Shown here one piece after another: positions 36,062 through 45,185 of a DNA stretch of 64,000 nucleotides. The position numbers and the translations under genes were made by a program. The notes beneath the pieces were generated by a model. That model was not told the origin of the DNA. It searched no databases and saw only the letters and a program-made list of their open reading frames with translations. Every line of letters begins with the position of its first letter. Position 1 is the first letter of the stretch. The DNA comes from Rhodothermales bacterium (GTDB taxonomy: Bacteria; Bacteroidota; Rhodothermia; Rhodothermales; Bin80), in contig JAJECE010000001.1 of the NCBI GenBank assembly GCA_022822185.1, forward strand, positions 1-64,000, given 5' to 3'.

Positions 36062-36988
36062 TCAATCAGGAAACAGTTCAAGTTGCCCACTTGTGCAGTG
36101 CTGTTCAGGCCGGTTCCCATTCCGGTTATGAATGAGCGGGATTAAATCATCGGGGCCATCAATCCATGTTGCATTTCGCGTTTGGACAATGTCAGCATTT
36201 CCCTGTACACTGGGGTGGTGTAATTCACTTTCGTGAGGTCGCAGGCACAAGATCGTTTTTTGTTGGGTTTGGGCAAATGCAGCGGTATGGTGTGTGCCGC
36301 CGTGGATCCCCGTCTGGATGACAACTAAAATATCTGAGAGTGCGCTTTGCAGTCGGTCACGGGCAATGAATGACCATTTTCTGGCTTGAATGCCTGGGGG
36401 ATATTCGCTCAAGAGGCAGCCCCCTTTTTCGATGATTTGATTTGCCAGATTCCCATGCTCCCGCGGATACACCATGTCCAGTCCATGAGCAAGTATGGCT
36501 ACAGCGATACCACCTTCATCTAAGCAACCGGCATGACCATGATAGTCACACCCATAGGCGAGGCCGCTTACGACAGGTAGGTTGTTCTGAGCTGCGATAC
36601 AACCCAGATCATATGCTGCTTTGCTTCCCCTGTCCGTAGGTTCACGCGTTCCAATGATTGCGACAACCACAGAATTGCTTTGAAGCGCCTCGTGGGCCCC
36701 CTTGAGGTATATCACGGGCGGCCTGTCTTCCCGTATTTCGTGAAGTTTCTCTGGATAGTTCTCATCTATTACTGTAACCACATTTATATTTGACTGGAGG
36801 CATTCATCCATGATTTGTAGGGCTTGATCCCACGCATGTGCGGTTTCCTGTAATGGATGTCCAAACCTAGAGTTAACAAAGTCGGCAAACTCCACAGGGC
36901 CACTTGGCACATCGCTGGCTATTTTGAGCACTGTCTTTGCCCCAATCCCGGGTAGATGTTGGAGTGCAATGAGCGGAATGTCTTTCAT
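36062..36988 (-). CDS. dprA: DprA/Smf-like DNA-processing protein
   Basis: The protein has 308 residues. An N-terminal helix-hairpin-helix (LPGIGAKTVLKIA) precedes the Rossmann-like DprA core: VVVAIIGTREPTDRGSKAAYDLG, VVSGLAYGCDYHGHAGCL, VYPREHG, LLSEYPPGI and FIARDRLQSALSDILVV. Normal DprA loads RecA on incoming single-stranded DNA during transformation. This protein lacks the C-terminal winged helix seen in many housekeeping copies and sits in a defence island beside an adenine methylase, which suggests a defence or mobile-DNA variant. A decayed gene lies immediately upstream. Confidence 0.85.
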   Translation of the reverse strand: MKDIPLIALQHLPGIGAKTVLKIASDVPSGPVEFADFVNSRFGHPLQETAHAWDQALQIMDECLQSNINVVTVIDENYPEKLHEIREDRPPVIYLKGAHEALQSNSVVVAIIGTREPTDRGSKAAYDLGCIAAQNNLPVVSGLAYGCDYHGHAGCLDEGGIAVAILAHGLDMVYPREHGNLANQIIEKGGCLLSEYPPGIQARKWSFIARDRLQSALSDILVVIQTGIHGGTHHTAAFAQTQQKTILCLRPHESELHHPSVQGNADIVQTRNATWIDGPDDLIPLIHNRNGNRPEQHCTSGQLELFPD

Positions 36989-37404
36989 TGATACGGGGGA
37001 TTGGAGGCTTGTTGTGTAGGATTCTCAATTTCAACCAACTATTGAGGGTCTCTCTATCCCGCTCGAAGAGTAAATTCTCCGGGGGAATATGTCTGCCCGA
37101 TACGGGGTCAAAAAATTCTCACATCAGGATTAGACAGGTGGCAACTTTGGTGATTGCCGACAGAGTCCCACAATTATGTGGTTTCGCATTTGAACTTTGG
37201 AGTACGATGGCTTATCTCGTTGAGTGCGGAGTATCTATCCCCTGGCTACTATCCAGATTGTTGCAAGATCTCAAGGGTTTCAAACGGGTACATTTTCCTA
37301 CATCCAACGTGTCTTGCATGTTCACTGCATTCCCGCAGCATGACGTGACGAATGCTCTGAATTGCATTCTCTGGTAGCCTAAACAGATTCTTTGCGGCCG
37401 CGAA
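36989..37404 (-). pseudogene. Decayed gene upstream of dprA
   Basis: On the minus strand one frame reads protein-like from 37404 downward (KNLFRLPENAIQSIRHVML, CRKMYPFETLEILQQSG) but is broken by TAG TAG and a TAA. It continues as LSNPDVRIF up to a T6 run (37110-37115 on plus). One base out of frame, it carries on as FDPVSGRHIPPENLLFERD and LNSWLKLRILHNKPPIPRI into the dprA start. Dropping one T joins NPDVRIF directly to DPVSGRH. I do not recognise the parent family. It may be the first gene of an operon with dprA, lost by frameshift and stop mutations. Confidence 0.35.
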
Positions 37405-37675
37405 TTACGGATCCGGTCTGACCTTGTTTGCCGTGAACTACAAATCGGACTGGCCGCAACCGATCTCCATGGATAAACGGAGAGAACCGCAATTATGCTA
37501 CGGTTTGGTGAAAACATCTCCATGTATTATCTTGGGCGTTTCAACATTGTCAGATCCCATGAGCACTTCACGATTTGCAGGACGTAGACATTCGGCGAGT
37601 TCCTCCGGTGCCATACATCAGGGGTGCATGTCCGTGACGGGGGATAGTGTCATCCGCCCAAATTCAAAGTCCAAA
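37405..37675. other. Upstream region of the tubulin/actin-fusion operon
   Basis: About 270 bases. An in-frame extension of the first operon gene runs back to 37424, but its composition is not protein-like, so I treat this as non-coding promoter territory. No operator-like palindrome stands out. Confidence 0.4.
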
Positions 37676-38146
37676 ATGACACATGAACAAAATCCCCCCC
37701 CCCATTTTTTATCTAAAACCCCGGTTTTAGTACTCTTATTCACAGTTACAGGCTGTTCCCGACTTGATACGGTCTGCCAGAGCGGTTTTTCAGGCACCAA
37801 CTACACCTTCGGGTTTATAGAGACACTCGTTCTGGCGGTGTTGGTCACTCTTGTTATCTGTACAGTCTTCTATTTGCTGCAAAGTCGGGCGGTGCACAAA
37901 TGGAATCTCCGGAGAACTGAGTCGGCACCGAAGCTTTCTGCTGCTCCGTTATTTCCGTTTATCATCATACTGCTCCCGTTTTTTCTTGCAGGACCTTTCG
38001 TAGGTGCTGATTGCTCTGATGCGCAGAAGTGGACTCATGTTTTAGGAGCGTTCCTGGGATGCGTTGCCGGTTGTGCAATGGGCTTTACGATTTTTCATGC
38101 AAGAACGCGGCCCTACAAGAAGAAATCCAGCCAAGAGAGAAAATAA
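37676..38146 (+). CDS. Small multi-pass lipoprotein-like membrane protein, first gene of new operon
   Basis: The protein has 156 residues from ATG 37676. A short N-terminus leads to a hydrophobic stretch ending in a lipobox-like VTGC (Cys27). Three further hydrophobic segments follow at about 45-68, 92-112 and 121-141, with a basic C-terminal tail. It is not a family I recognise. It lies 11 bases before the 1686-residue fusion gene. A C10 tract sits at codons 7-10, so slippage could switch the gene on and off. Position at the head of the operon and membrane location suggest it anchors the system to the envelope. Confidence 0.6.
   Translation: MTHEQNPPPHFLSKTPVLVLLFTVTGCSRLDTVCQSGFSGTNYTFGFIETLVLAVLVTLVICTVFYLLQSRAVHKWNLRRTESAPKLSAAPLFPFIIILLPFFLAGPFVGADCSDAQKWTHVLGAFLGCVAGCAMGFTIFHARTRPYKKKSSQERK
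37694..37703 (+). repeat. C10 homopolymer in the 5' end of a coding region
   Basis: Ten consecutive C bases encode the Pro run at codons 7-10 of the first gene of the operon. Tracts of this length in early coding regions are classic sites of slipped-strand phase variation. The next base run is T6. It could also be a site of sequencing error, which would move the true start. Confidence 0.6.
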
Positions 38147-38157
38147 TCTGAAAAGAC

Positions 38158-41100
38158 ATGAATAATCGTTTCATCGCGTGTGGGGGCACAGGTGCCCATG
38201 TAATGCTGGCAATGGTGCGTCTCCATATGTTGGGATACCCATTTGGCTTCTTTGTCAAAACAGGCAAAAATTTCCCAGACCTGTTTCTGGTTGATCAGGA
38301 CTCTGGTGATGGGAAAGAACAGGAGGAAAGTACGCCCTGGCAGGAAGTCAAAAACTTGATCAAGAACCACCCGGGTAAGTATGATCTTTCAGAATTCTTC
38401 GGTCGTTCAGACCGCCCAATCTGCCGGGATGTCAGTCCATTACCCGTGGGTAAAGACAAAGATTGGTATAAGCCCCCAAATCATCGCCTGAAGTACAAGT
38501 TCAAGGGATCGCCCATACTCCCGTTAATCACATCCGAAGCACAGCGGGAGATCACCTATTCTCTGGGGATGATGGCCTCCCCATCGGTGGGGTCGCTACT
38601 GTTTGCACTCAAAGAACTAGATATTGAGGGGAAGGGTAAGCCGAATTACGATGAGGCTTATAACGATATGCTGAACGATTGTGGTGATCGGAGGATGGTG
38701 GTTTGCGGTTCAAGTGTCGGCGGAACAGGTTCATCTGTCACTCCAACTCTCGCCCGTCTGTGTAAGGAAAAGAAAGCTGAGGTGATGGCGATCATGGTGC
38801 ATAGATGGTTCCAGTTCAGCAGGCCTGATGAATCAAGGGAGAAGTTTGACAAGTCCGTTGAACGCAATAAGGTGATGAAGGAGAACGCAGCAGGTGGACT
38901 TGCATCCTATGGGGAAGACTTGGCCAGGAAAGTACCTACCGTTCTGGTAGGCGTGCCGGATCATAGAAGAATATTGCGCCAATACACATCCGACAATCAA
39001 CAGCCCTCCCTGGACTCCTATGCCCATGCGGTCGGGGCACTGGCAGGAATAAAATATTTTTTGACGACGAAGGATCGTGAAATCAAAGAAGGGCTGTATG
39101 GCGTGTCGGCATCGGATGCTGATTATCTGACCGGTGATATGATCATTAAGGAGGATAATGGCGCTACCTTGCGTGAGATGATCGGTCATGCACAGATCCT
39201 CACGTATCTACTCGGAGAGTTTTCCGATGTGTTAAGAAAAACGGGAGAGAACGCGAAAGACGGAGGGTACGCATCTTTTTCTAATTTCTTTATTTTTGCC
39301 GGTCAGACCCCTGTCCCTGCCATTGTTGACTGGGCAAATTCAGAGTTGCGGAATGATCGTTCAAGCCTGAAAGAAGTCGCAGATGAATTGGATTCCATCC
39401 GGCATAGCTATCGGGAGCTTCTGGCATGGATATCGTCACTGGGGAAGGAAAGCCGGGGAGATATTCAATATGAGAGCCGCAGTGTGGAGGAGAAGGGAGG
39501 AAAATTCTTTCTTTCGGAGAAAGAATGCATTAAACGACTGAAAAAGAATTCACTGCCCAGTGTTTCCGAGTTACAGAATGCACGCCTGTCCGATTTGGAC
39601 AAGGTTGAGTGTATGGCATTGGCTCTTTTTCATTGGCTTGCGCACTGGATTAAAGATGAATGGGAGAATCTGCAATTGACCAAAAAGTCAGGGAAGGCAC
39701 GCGAAGGGCAGGGCTACTGGCCTGATATTGATTCCAAAGATGATACGGGGCTCTTACCGACATGGGGGGCACCCGGTGAATTGGGAAAGGTGTCGGATGA
39801 CAAGATTAGTAGTACGATTGAGTATTACTTTGACCGTGACCATGTGTCCCCCAATAGTTGGCCACATCATATTGCGGTGGTAGAGGAGTACAAGTTCCAG
39901 ATTGTAAATCAGAGTCCTGTTGCTCTGCGCAAACTTGAAATGCTCTTGGTGGGACGGGCGCTTGGCGTACTGGAACTGCAGAAGGTTGAAACCAGAAATG
40001 GGCGAAGTTTTCTGTCTCTTGAGCGTCTGCTCAGGGATACAGATATAGCGGAGTACCTTCTGATTCATCAGAAGAGCGGTAAGGTGTATGGGTTCAATTC
40101 ACCGGAGACATTTCTCTGTCCCGCGCCAGATGTAAGTAATGAAGATTGGGAAAGTCTCTGGAAAGACTTGACGGGGATTCATTGGGATGTTGACTGGAGA
40201 TCAAAGAATTGGAGAGATGAAGTCGGAAAAGCCGGGAAATATCTCGGCGGCACCCTCAAGCGTGCAGCAGACCGCGTGAAAGACAAAGTTGGTTCTGACA
40301 ATCAGGACAAATCCGCCTGGAGGGATTCTACGGATTGGGGGTTCGAAGGGGAAAAAGCCAGAAAGTGTGTCAGAGGTTGGCTGAAATGCGTGGAAAGCCA
40401 TGTTAAGGACAAAGTTGTCAAAGAGACTTCCCGGATATGGGTTGATGTCTTAGACACACATCTGGACGCGGAAGCCGGCCCGTTTGGGGTTGCAGAATGG
40501 CTTCCTTTACCAGATGGCAACGTAAAAATCCCCATGCCCGTTATGGGGGATTCTCTGTATCTGTTTGAAGATCTTGATCCCGGCAGAAAAGGTGCGGAGA
40601 AAAGCATAGATGAATTGATCAGCGGGGTCCCCGATTTTGAAAAGTGTACCGTTGAGAAATCTGGCAAATCTGAAACATTCGAGATCATCAAGAACTTTCG
40701 ATTGCCCAGAAATATTGACTATCCGATTGGAGCAATATGGAGGGAGCATTTGGATCAACTTCAGGAAACGGGTAAAATCTTTGCATGGAGGAGGGACCAA
40801 GAGAATAGAGGCATCTGGATCAGGGAAACGTTAGGCGAAGAGCCAATCTATATTCGGAATCTACAGGTCATTGACAGGGAAACGATTCAGATTGATACCT
40901 GTGTCCCTCTGACCCAAAAATCGGTGAATGGAACCGGAGAAAATAAAACGCTATATCCAGATATTCCGCTTCGCCCCGACTACATTGATCTCTTGAAGAT
41001 CCCGAAAGGTGAGAAAAATGAGGGAGAAAAATGCATAGATCACGACCATGCCTGGAGACGGCTCAAACAATCCGGTGATGTAGATAGAGGGCGTAAAGTC

Positions 41101-43218
41101 GTTCATTGGAACTTGGATCTTCTGGGGCGATCTGAGCCAGTTCCGGTCACGATTTCTGTGGATGGTATCGAATCTTCAAATGCTCACTGGATGATTTGGC
41201 CCAACATTAAAGCGCCGAGCGGGAAGGAGCAGTGGCGGGCTTATTATCTGTATGAGCATTCTCCAAGACTGGAGGCTCAAACCATTTATCTGGACCAGAA
41301 AGGCAGTCTGTCCGAGTTGAAGAAGCGACCACTGAGTCGCCCTGGATACAGCCAGGCTGTGGATTTCAAGGATGGCCGACATGTGGGAGGGCCGCCTGTA
41401 GCTTTATCGGCCTACGATCACAAAACAGATCGTGATGCGGGGATCTATGTAATTTGCCTGAAGGAATATTCCAGAGACGAGAATATCTGGAAACTCGCCA
41501 TAGATTTTGGGACCTCCCATACCGTTGCCGCATACCAGATTAATGAGAGACATTCGGTCAATCTTGACAATGAACTGTCGGGTGAGGATGGCTTGTCGTT
41601 GCATATCAGTCAAAACTATGATGGTCACCTTGCAGAGATGGGACTGGATACATGGCGACCAACCTACAAAAAGGGGGAAGAGGACAAAATATCAAAGGCG
41701 CTACTGCCGTCAGATCTCTGGTCTTTCGGAGAACTTGATTCTGTAGAGACCGAGAGATTCAGGGATGAATGGGCTCCGATGACGCATTATGCAATCCCCG
41801 TTATGCAACTGCAGCGTTCAGATCTCCAGAATCATATTATATCCGGGTTCAAATGGGAGATGGATAGAGGTCGATTTACGCAGAAGGAACAATGGCTCCG
41901 GGAGAGATATCTAAGGATGGCAATTGAGATTTTCCTGGCAGATATCGCTAAGCGTGAAGAGAGTTTGCCTGGGACAGTTGAGGTCACTTTCACGTACCCA
42001 CTGCGTGGAACCACCACGCAGGCTACAAGTCGTTATGGGGAAGTAGTCGGTAAGGTATTGGAGGTCTGTGCAGCAGATCTTGGATCGAAGTTCAGGCTCA
42101 CGGAAGGCCGTGAAGGGGCCAAAGGTAATGGGCTATACAGCGAGTCAAGTGCCGCATTCGATTCAATAGGGCCAGGAATTCCGATTGCGGTGAAACTTGT
42201 GGCTGATTTAGGTGGTGGAACGTTGGATATATTCATGGCGACGAAGGATATAGACAGTTATGGGTCTGAGGACAGGGGATTTGGCGAGGTGGCGGAAAGT
42301 GTAAAGATGGGGAGCGATCTTCTTCTTCAAGTTTTAGCAAGGCACTCAGAGAAATACTTGCCAAGGAATAGAGGCTGGAAGCCGGATAAGGCATTTGAAC
42401 AACTACGTGCGTGGATGCGTTCGGTTGGATCAGAGAAATTGTTCGGAACTCAGAGCAGGAACTGGAGTGTTGATGCTTTAAAACTTAAGGGGTTTGAAAA
42501 GCCTCAGGATGCCAATGATGCAAGGGAATTAATCAATCGATACTTCCGGGTCATTAATGATTTTCTGGCTCGCAACCTCGTCGCCTATGTTGCGAAAAAT
42601 GTCTTACCGTTATTGGAATCGGAGAGCGATCTTCAGAAGTTGAAACTCATCGTCCATCTCAAGGGGAATGGGTGGCGTCTTTGGTACCGTAGAACGAGTT
42701 ATAAGGAGATTCAGGAAGATATGGAAGAGTGGGTGAAGCAGCGTGCCATCAAACTTTGGAAAGAAGTAGGCTTTGAGGGTATTTCACTAGAAAAGGTGTG
42801 GTACCCGGCTGATTACAAGGACGATTCGCCGCCGAAGCTCGGACCAATTAAGCATGCGGTCGGCAAGAGTATGAGCCCGGAGAAAGCGGTTGCGGGAAGC
42901 CATCGCTTTCCTTTGTCGGATGTGCTGCTTCTTAGTAGAGGGACCGAAGATGAACGGAGAAATTGGTATGAGAAACTTCCATTTGAGGGAGTCAGCAGGT
43001 CGGTTAGTTTGTGTATTGGTGAATTCAATCCACCGCTCATTATACATTCTCCAAATAGTGGCGAAGGCGTAAAAAGGATTGAAGATGTGTTTATGAAAGA
43101 AATTAACGACAGCATTTCGGGTGACGAGGCAACACGGAGTGATGATACGGTAGATGCACCGATTGCAGCCCTTATCTGGGAGAATGTGCTCAAGTCAAGG
43201 GAATTCCAGGAAGGATAG
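38158..43218 (+). CDS. Tubulin-like / Hsp70-actin-like NTPase fusion protein
   Basis: The protein has 1686 residues. The N-terminus MNNRFIACGGTGAHVMLAMV has the glycine-rich first loop of tubulin/FtsZ-like GTPases, and residues 184-193 (CGSSVGGTGSS, GGTG at 188-191) match the tubulin signature loop GGGTGSG; this is closest to the tubulin-like (Tubulin_2) families. The middle 800 residues are unrecognised. From about 1110 an Hsp70/actin-fold ATPase begins: phosphate-1 motif LAIDFGTSHT (Asp1116) and phosphate-2 motif VADLGGGTLDI (Asp1350). No signal peptide or membrane segment is seen, so it is cytoplasmic. It may be a nucleotide-driven filament or chaperone-like motor. Spacing of 11 bases from the gene before it and the shared strand place it in the operon 37676-47590. 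Confidence 0.8.
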   Translation: MNNRFIACGGTGAHVMLAMVRLHMLGYPFGFFVKTGKNFPDLFLVDQDSGDGKEQEESTPWQEVKNLIKNHPGKYDLSEFFGRSDRPICRDVSPLPVGKDKDWYKPPNHRLKYKFKGSPILPLITSEAQREITYSLGMMASPSVGSLLFALKELDIEGKGKPNYDEAYNDMLNDCGDRRMVVCGSSVGGTGSSVTPTLARLCKEKKAEVMAIMVHRWFQFSRPDESREKFDKSVERNKVMKENAAGGLASYGEDLARKVPTVLVGVPDHRRILRQYTSDNQQPSLDSYAHAVGALAGIKYFLTTKDREIKEGLYGVSASDADYLTGDMIIKEDNGATLREMIGHAQILTYLLGEFSDVLRKTGENAKDGGYASFSNFFIFAGQTPVPAIVDWANSELRNDRSSLKEVADELDSIRHSYRELLAWISSLGKESRGDIQYESRSVEEKGGKFFLSEKECIKRLKKNSLPSVSELQNARLSDLDKVECMALALFHWLAHWIKDEWENLQLTKKSGKAREGQGYWPDIDSKDDTGLLPTWGAPGELGKVSDDKISSTIEYYFDRDHVSPNSWPHHIAVVEEYKFQIVNQSPVALRKLEMLLVGRALGVLELQKVETRNGRSFLSLERLLRDTDIAEYLLIHQKSGKVYGFNSPETFLCPAPDVSNEDWESLWKDLTGIHWDVDWRSKNWRDEVGKAGKYLGGTLKRAADRVKDKVGSDNQDKSAWRDSTDWGFEGEKARKCVRGWLKCVESHVKDKVVKETSRIWVDVLDTHLDAEAGPFGVAEWLPLPDGNVKIPMPVMGDSLYLFEDLDPGRKGAEKSIDELISGVPDFEKCTVEKSGKSETFEIIKNFRLPRNIDYPIGAIWREHLDQLQETGKIFAWRRDQENRGIWIRETLGEEPIYIRNLQVIDRETIQIDTCVPLTQKSVNGTGENKTLYPDIPLRPDYIDLLKIPKGEKNEGEKCIDHDHAWRRLKQSGDVDRGRKVVHWNLDLLGRSEPVPVTISVDGIESSNAHWMIWPNIKAPSGKEQWRAYYLYEHSPRLEAQTIYLDQKGSLSELKKRPLSRPGYSQAVDFKDGRHVGGPPVALSAYDHKTDRDAGIYVICLKEYSRDENIWKLAIDFGTSHTVAAYQINERHSVNLDNELSGEDGLSLHISQNYDGHLAEMGLDTWRPTYKKGEEDKISKALLPSDLWSFGELDSVETERFRDEWAPMTHYAIPVMQLQRSDLQNHIISGFKWEMDRGRFTQKEQWLRERYLRMAIEIFLADIAKREESLPGTVEVTFTYPLRGTTTQATSRYGEVVGKVLEVCAADLGSKFRLTEGREGAKGNGLYSESSAAFDSIGPGIPIAVKLVADLGGGTLDIFMATKDIDSYGSEDRGFGEVAESVKMGSDLLLQVLARHSEKYLPRNRGWKPDKAFEQLRAWMRSVGSEKLFGTQSRNWSVDALKLKGFEKPQDANDARELINRYFRVINDFLARNLVAYVAKNVLPLLESESDLQKLKLIVHLKGNGWRLWYRRTSYKEIQEDMEEWVKQRAIKLWKEVGFEGISLEKVWYPADYKDDSPPKLGPIKHAVGKSMSPEKAVAGSHRFPLSDVLLLSRGTEDERRNWYEKLPFEGVSRSVSLCIGEFNPPLIIHSPNSGEGVKRIEDVFMKEINDSISGDEATRSDDTVDAPIAALIWENVLKSREFQEG

Positions 43219-43264
43219 ATTCCAGAGGGCCGTCACCTGCTGAAGTGAAAGATGGGAGTCGTAC

Positions 43265-43819
43265 ATGTTTGTGATCACAATGAATGACCCAAGTCTAAAT
43301 TTTGAAGGCTTCATGCTTCTTGTGTCCCATCTGTCGCTGATCAGCATTTCTCTATACGAAGCAGTCCTGCTGCGGATTTCTTCTCTCCTGGTCAAATGGG
43401 GGGCGATTCCAGTTGTCCAGTCAGTGATTGAAAAGCTGGTTTACCTTGATGCAAAAATACACCGCCGCCCTGCTTCGATGGATCAACGTGTCCTTCAAAA
43501 TATGTTGTATGTTGCAGAGAGTTTGCCCCGATTTCAGACAATGAGAGAACTTCCGGCAGAAGTGCAGGGGGATTCCAAGGCAGTTCATCCTTCTTCACAA
43601 AAATCCCCTTGGCGGAGTAATCCAATTTCATCTAGGTTACTTTCTCTACCGGTCAGAGGGGCGATGAAATTGGCGAATGGAGTACTGCGGTCACTTGACC
43701 GCCGCCGGAATCATCAAGTCTCAATCCTCAGGGACGCATTAAATCGTCTGGAAAGCATTCTGGAATTCGTTGCGGATTTGAAATCCACCGGTAAACCACG
43801 AACACAGACACAAATATGA
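43265..43819 (+). CDS. Hypothetical protein of the fusion operon
   Basis: The protein has 184 residues. The first 40 are hydrophobic and helical (FEGFMLLVSHLSLISISLYEAVLL), the rest basic and helical with a likely short coiled coil near the end (LRDALNRLESILEFVADL). I recognise no family. ATG 43265 is the longest start; ATG 43280 is equally possible. Its stop overlaps the next gene start as ATGA at 43816-43819, so the two are translationally coupled. It could be a small adaptor between the cytoplasmic fusion protein and the membrane parts. Confidence 0.55.
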   Translation: MFVITMNDPSLNFEGFMLLVSHLSLISISLYEAVLLRISSLLVKWGAIPVVQSVIEKLVYLDAKIHRRPASMDQRVLQNMLYVAESLPRFQTMRELPAEVQGDSKAVHPSSQKSPWRSNPISSRLLSLPVRGAMKLANGVLRSLDRRRNHQVSILRDALNRLESILEFVADLKSTGKPRTQTQI

Positions 43820-45183
43820 TACGGAAAGTCTCCAATAGCGACACGCAGTGGTGGATGACAATCGTGGGTGCAGGACTTCTGGTGACCGGGATGTTTTTGC
43901 AAATTGGCTGTGTCTCATCTTCGGATGGAGAAGAAGGTGAGTTTCTCAGCGTCACTGCGGAAGTTGAACCGGTATGGGAGGATTCGGAGGCATTATGGGA
44001 ATCGGTAGACCGTGACTCGGTCACGCATGTTTTTCAACTTCTTTGGGATCAGTCTATTCCAATGGGGGGATATGTTCATCGGACGAATCCAGACAGCCAG
44101 GACGCGCTTCAGAGGATCCACAATTTATTGAAGAGTGCGCGATTGACCACAGATTATGGGGGCGGGGAGTCTTCGCTCAAGTGCCTTGGAATCACGGATT
44201 CCATTACAACGGTAGATTGTGAAAGCACTTTGAACAGAGGATTTTTTACCGGTGGAGAATCCCGTCTGGATCAGGGCATTCGAGATGTGATTGAAGGACT
44301 CAAGAGCGGCACGCTCAAAGGAGCAGCATTGGTTACTGATTTGATTACGACTACCAACTATGGAATCGGGGCTACAGCCCTGCTGCCGTACTTCAAAGAT
44401 CCAGCAATAAGGGCATACTACAATGCAGGCGAAATTGATGTTGCCATCGTAGGGATTCGCATTGATTACTGGGGGGTACACAGTGGAACGTGTCGTTCGG
44501 TACCCGGACCTTTAGGTTGCTGGTTTCATGAAGGCCAACAGCGCTATCAGTCCATGGAAGCAGTTGCGAAGAGGCCAATCTATGTTCTCATTATGGGACG
44601 GAGGCCAGAGGGGGATAGCCGTGAAAACAACCCTGTACACAATCTGGCAACGGAGTTTACGGAGTCTATTGAGGATATTGGATTGGGTGTGAAGCATACG
44701 ACCATAACTCTAGGCTCCTTAACCGGGCAGGCCAATTTCGAATGGCTGGCTTATGAAGGAACAGGTTTTCAGCCCGTTGGGCTTGATAAGGAGCGCGGTT
44801 ACTATTGCAAAGACAGTGGAACACATAGTTTGGCCGGCAGATTTGCAGACAGTCTGGTGACGATTACATCGGTGGAAACGGATGATGTTAAGGGGATCAT
44901 TCGCGTGAGTAAGGACGATGATGAGATCGCGCAGATCAACATGGACCTCAACTGTAAGGTGCTCCGAGAAACGATCCGTGAGGATCGTACCGGAGTGTGC
45001 AGTGATACATCTATTGATGTGGGAGTAGAGTATGGAGAGTCCACGGATTGGGCCGACTGGTCTTCAGTTGAGCATCGTAGCGATCTCACCCTTGGGCTTG
45101 AGCAATTCATGGAAGGCATACAGCCCAGTTACTATCAATCAAAGATACCTTCTCCGAAAATCCGGGAGTGCGAGAGTAAATAA
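43816..45183 (+). CDS. Exported vWA-like protein of the fusion operon
   Basis: The protein has 455 residues. An N-terminal hydrophobic stretch ends at FLQIGC (Cys32), which resembles a lipobox although Gln at -3 is atypical. The body looks like a von Willebrand A-type domain: a first MIDAS-like motif DQSIPMGGYV (Asp78, Ser80) followed by a helix, and a second acidic position in AALVTDLI, then strands such as EIDVAIVGIRI and RPIYVLIMG. vWA domains bind proteins through a metal ion. Many cysteines in the second half suggest an oxidising periplasmic location. It is coupled to the gene before it by ATGA and lies 2 bases before the MotA-like gene. Confidence 0.6.
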   Translation: MIRKVSNSDTQWWMTIVGAGLLVTGMFLQIGCVSSSDGEEGEFLSVTAEVEPVWEDSEALWESVDRDSVTHVFQLLWDQSIPMGGYVHRTNPDSQDALQRIHNLLKSARLTTDYGGGESSLKCLGITDSITTVDCESTLNRGFFTGGESRLDQGIRDVIEGLKSGTLKGAALVTDLITTTNYGIGATALLPYFKDPAIRAYYNAGEIDVAIVGIRIDYWGVHSGTCRSVPGPLGCWFHEGQQRYQSMEAVAKRPIYVLIMGRRPEGDSRENNPVHNLATEFTESIEDIGLGVKHTTITLGSLTGQANFEWLAYEGTGFQPVGLDKERGYYCKDSGTHSLAGRFADSLVTITSVETDDVKGIIRVSKDDDEIAQINMDLNCKVLRETIREDRTGVCSDTSIDVGVEYGESTDWADWSSVEHRSDLTLGLEQFMEGIQPSYYQSKIPSPKIRECESK

Positions 45184-45185
45184 AT

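Noticed and set aside
37212-37523. 103-residue minus-strand frame upstream of dprA
   Set aside because: It is in a different frame from the protein-like remnant and its composition is poor.
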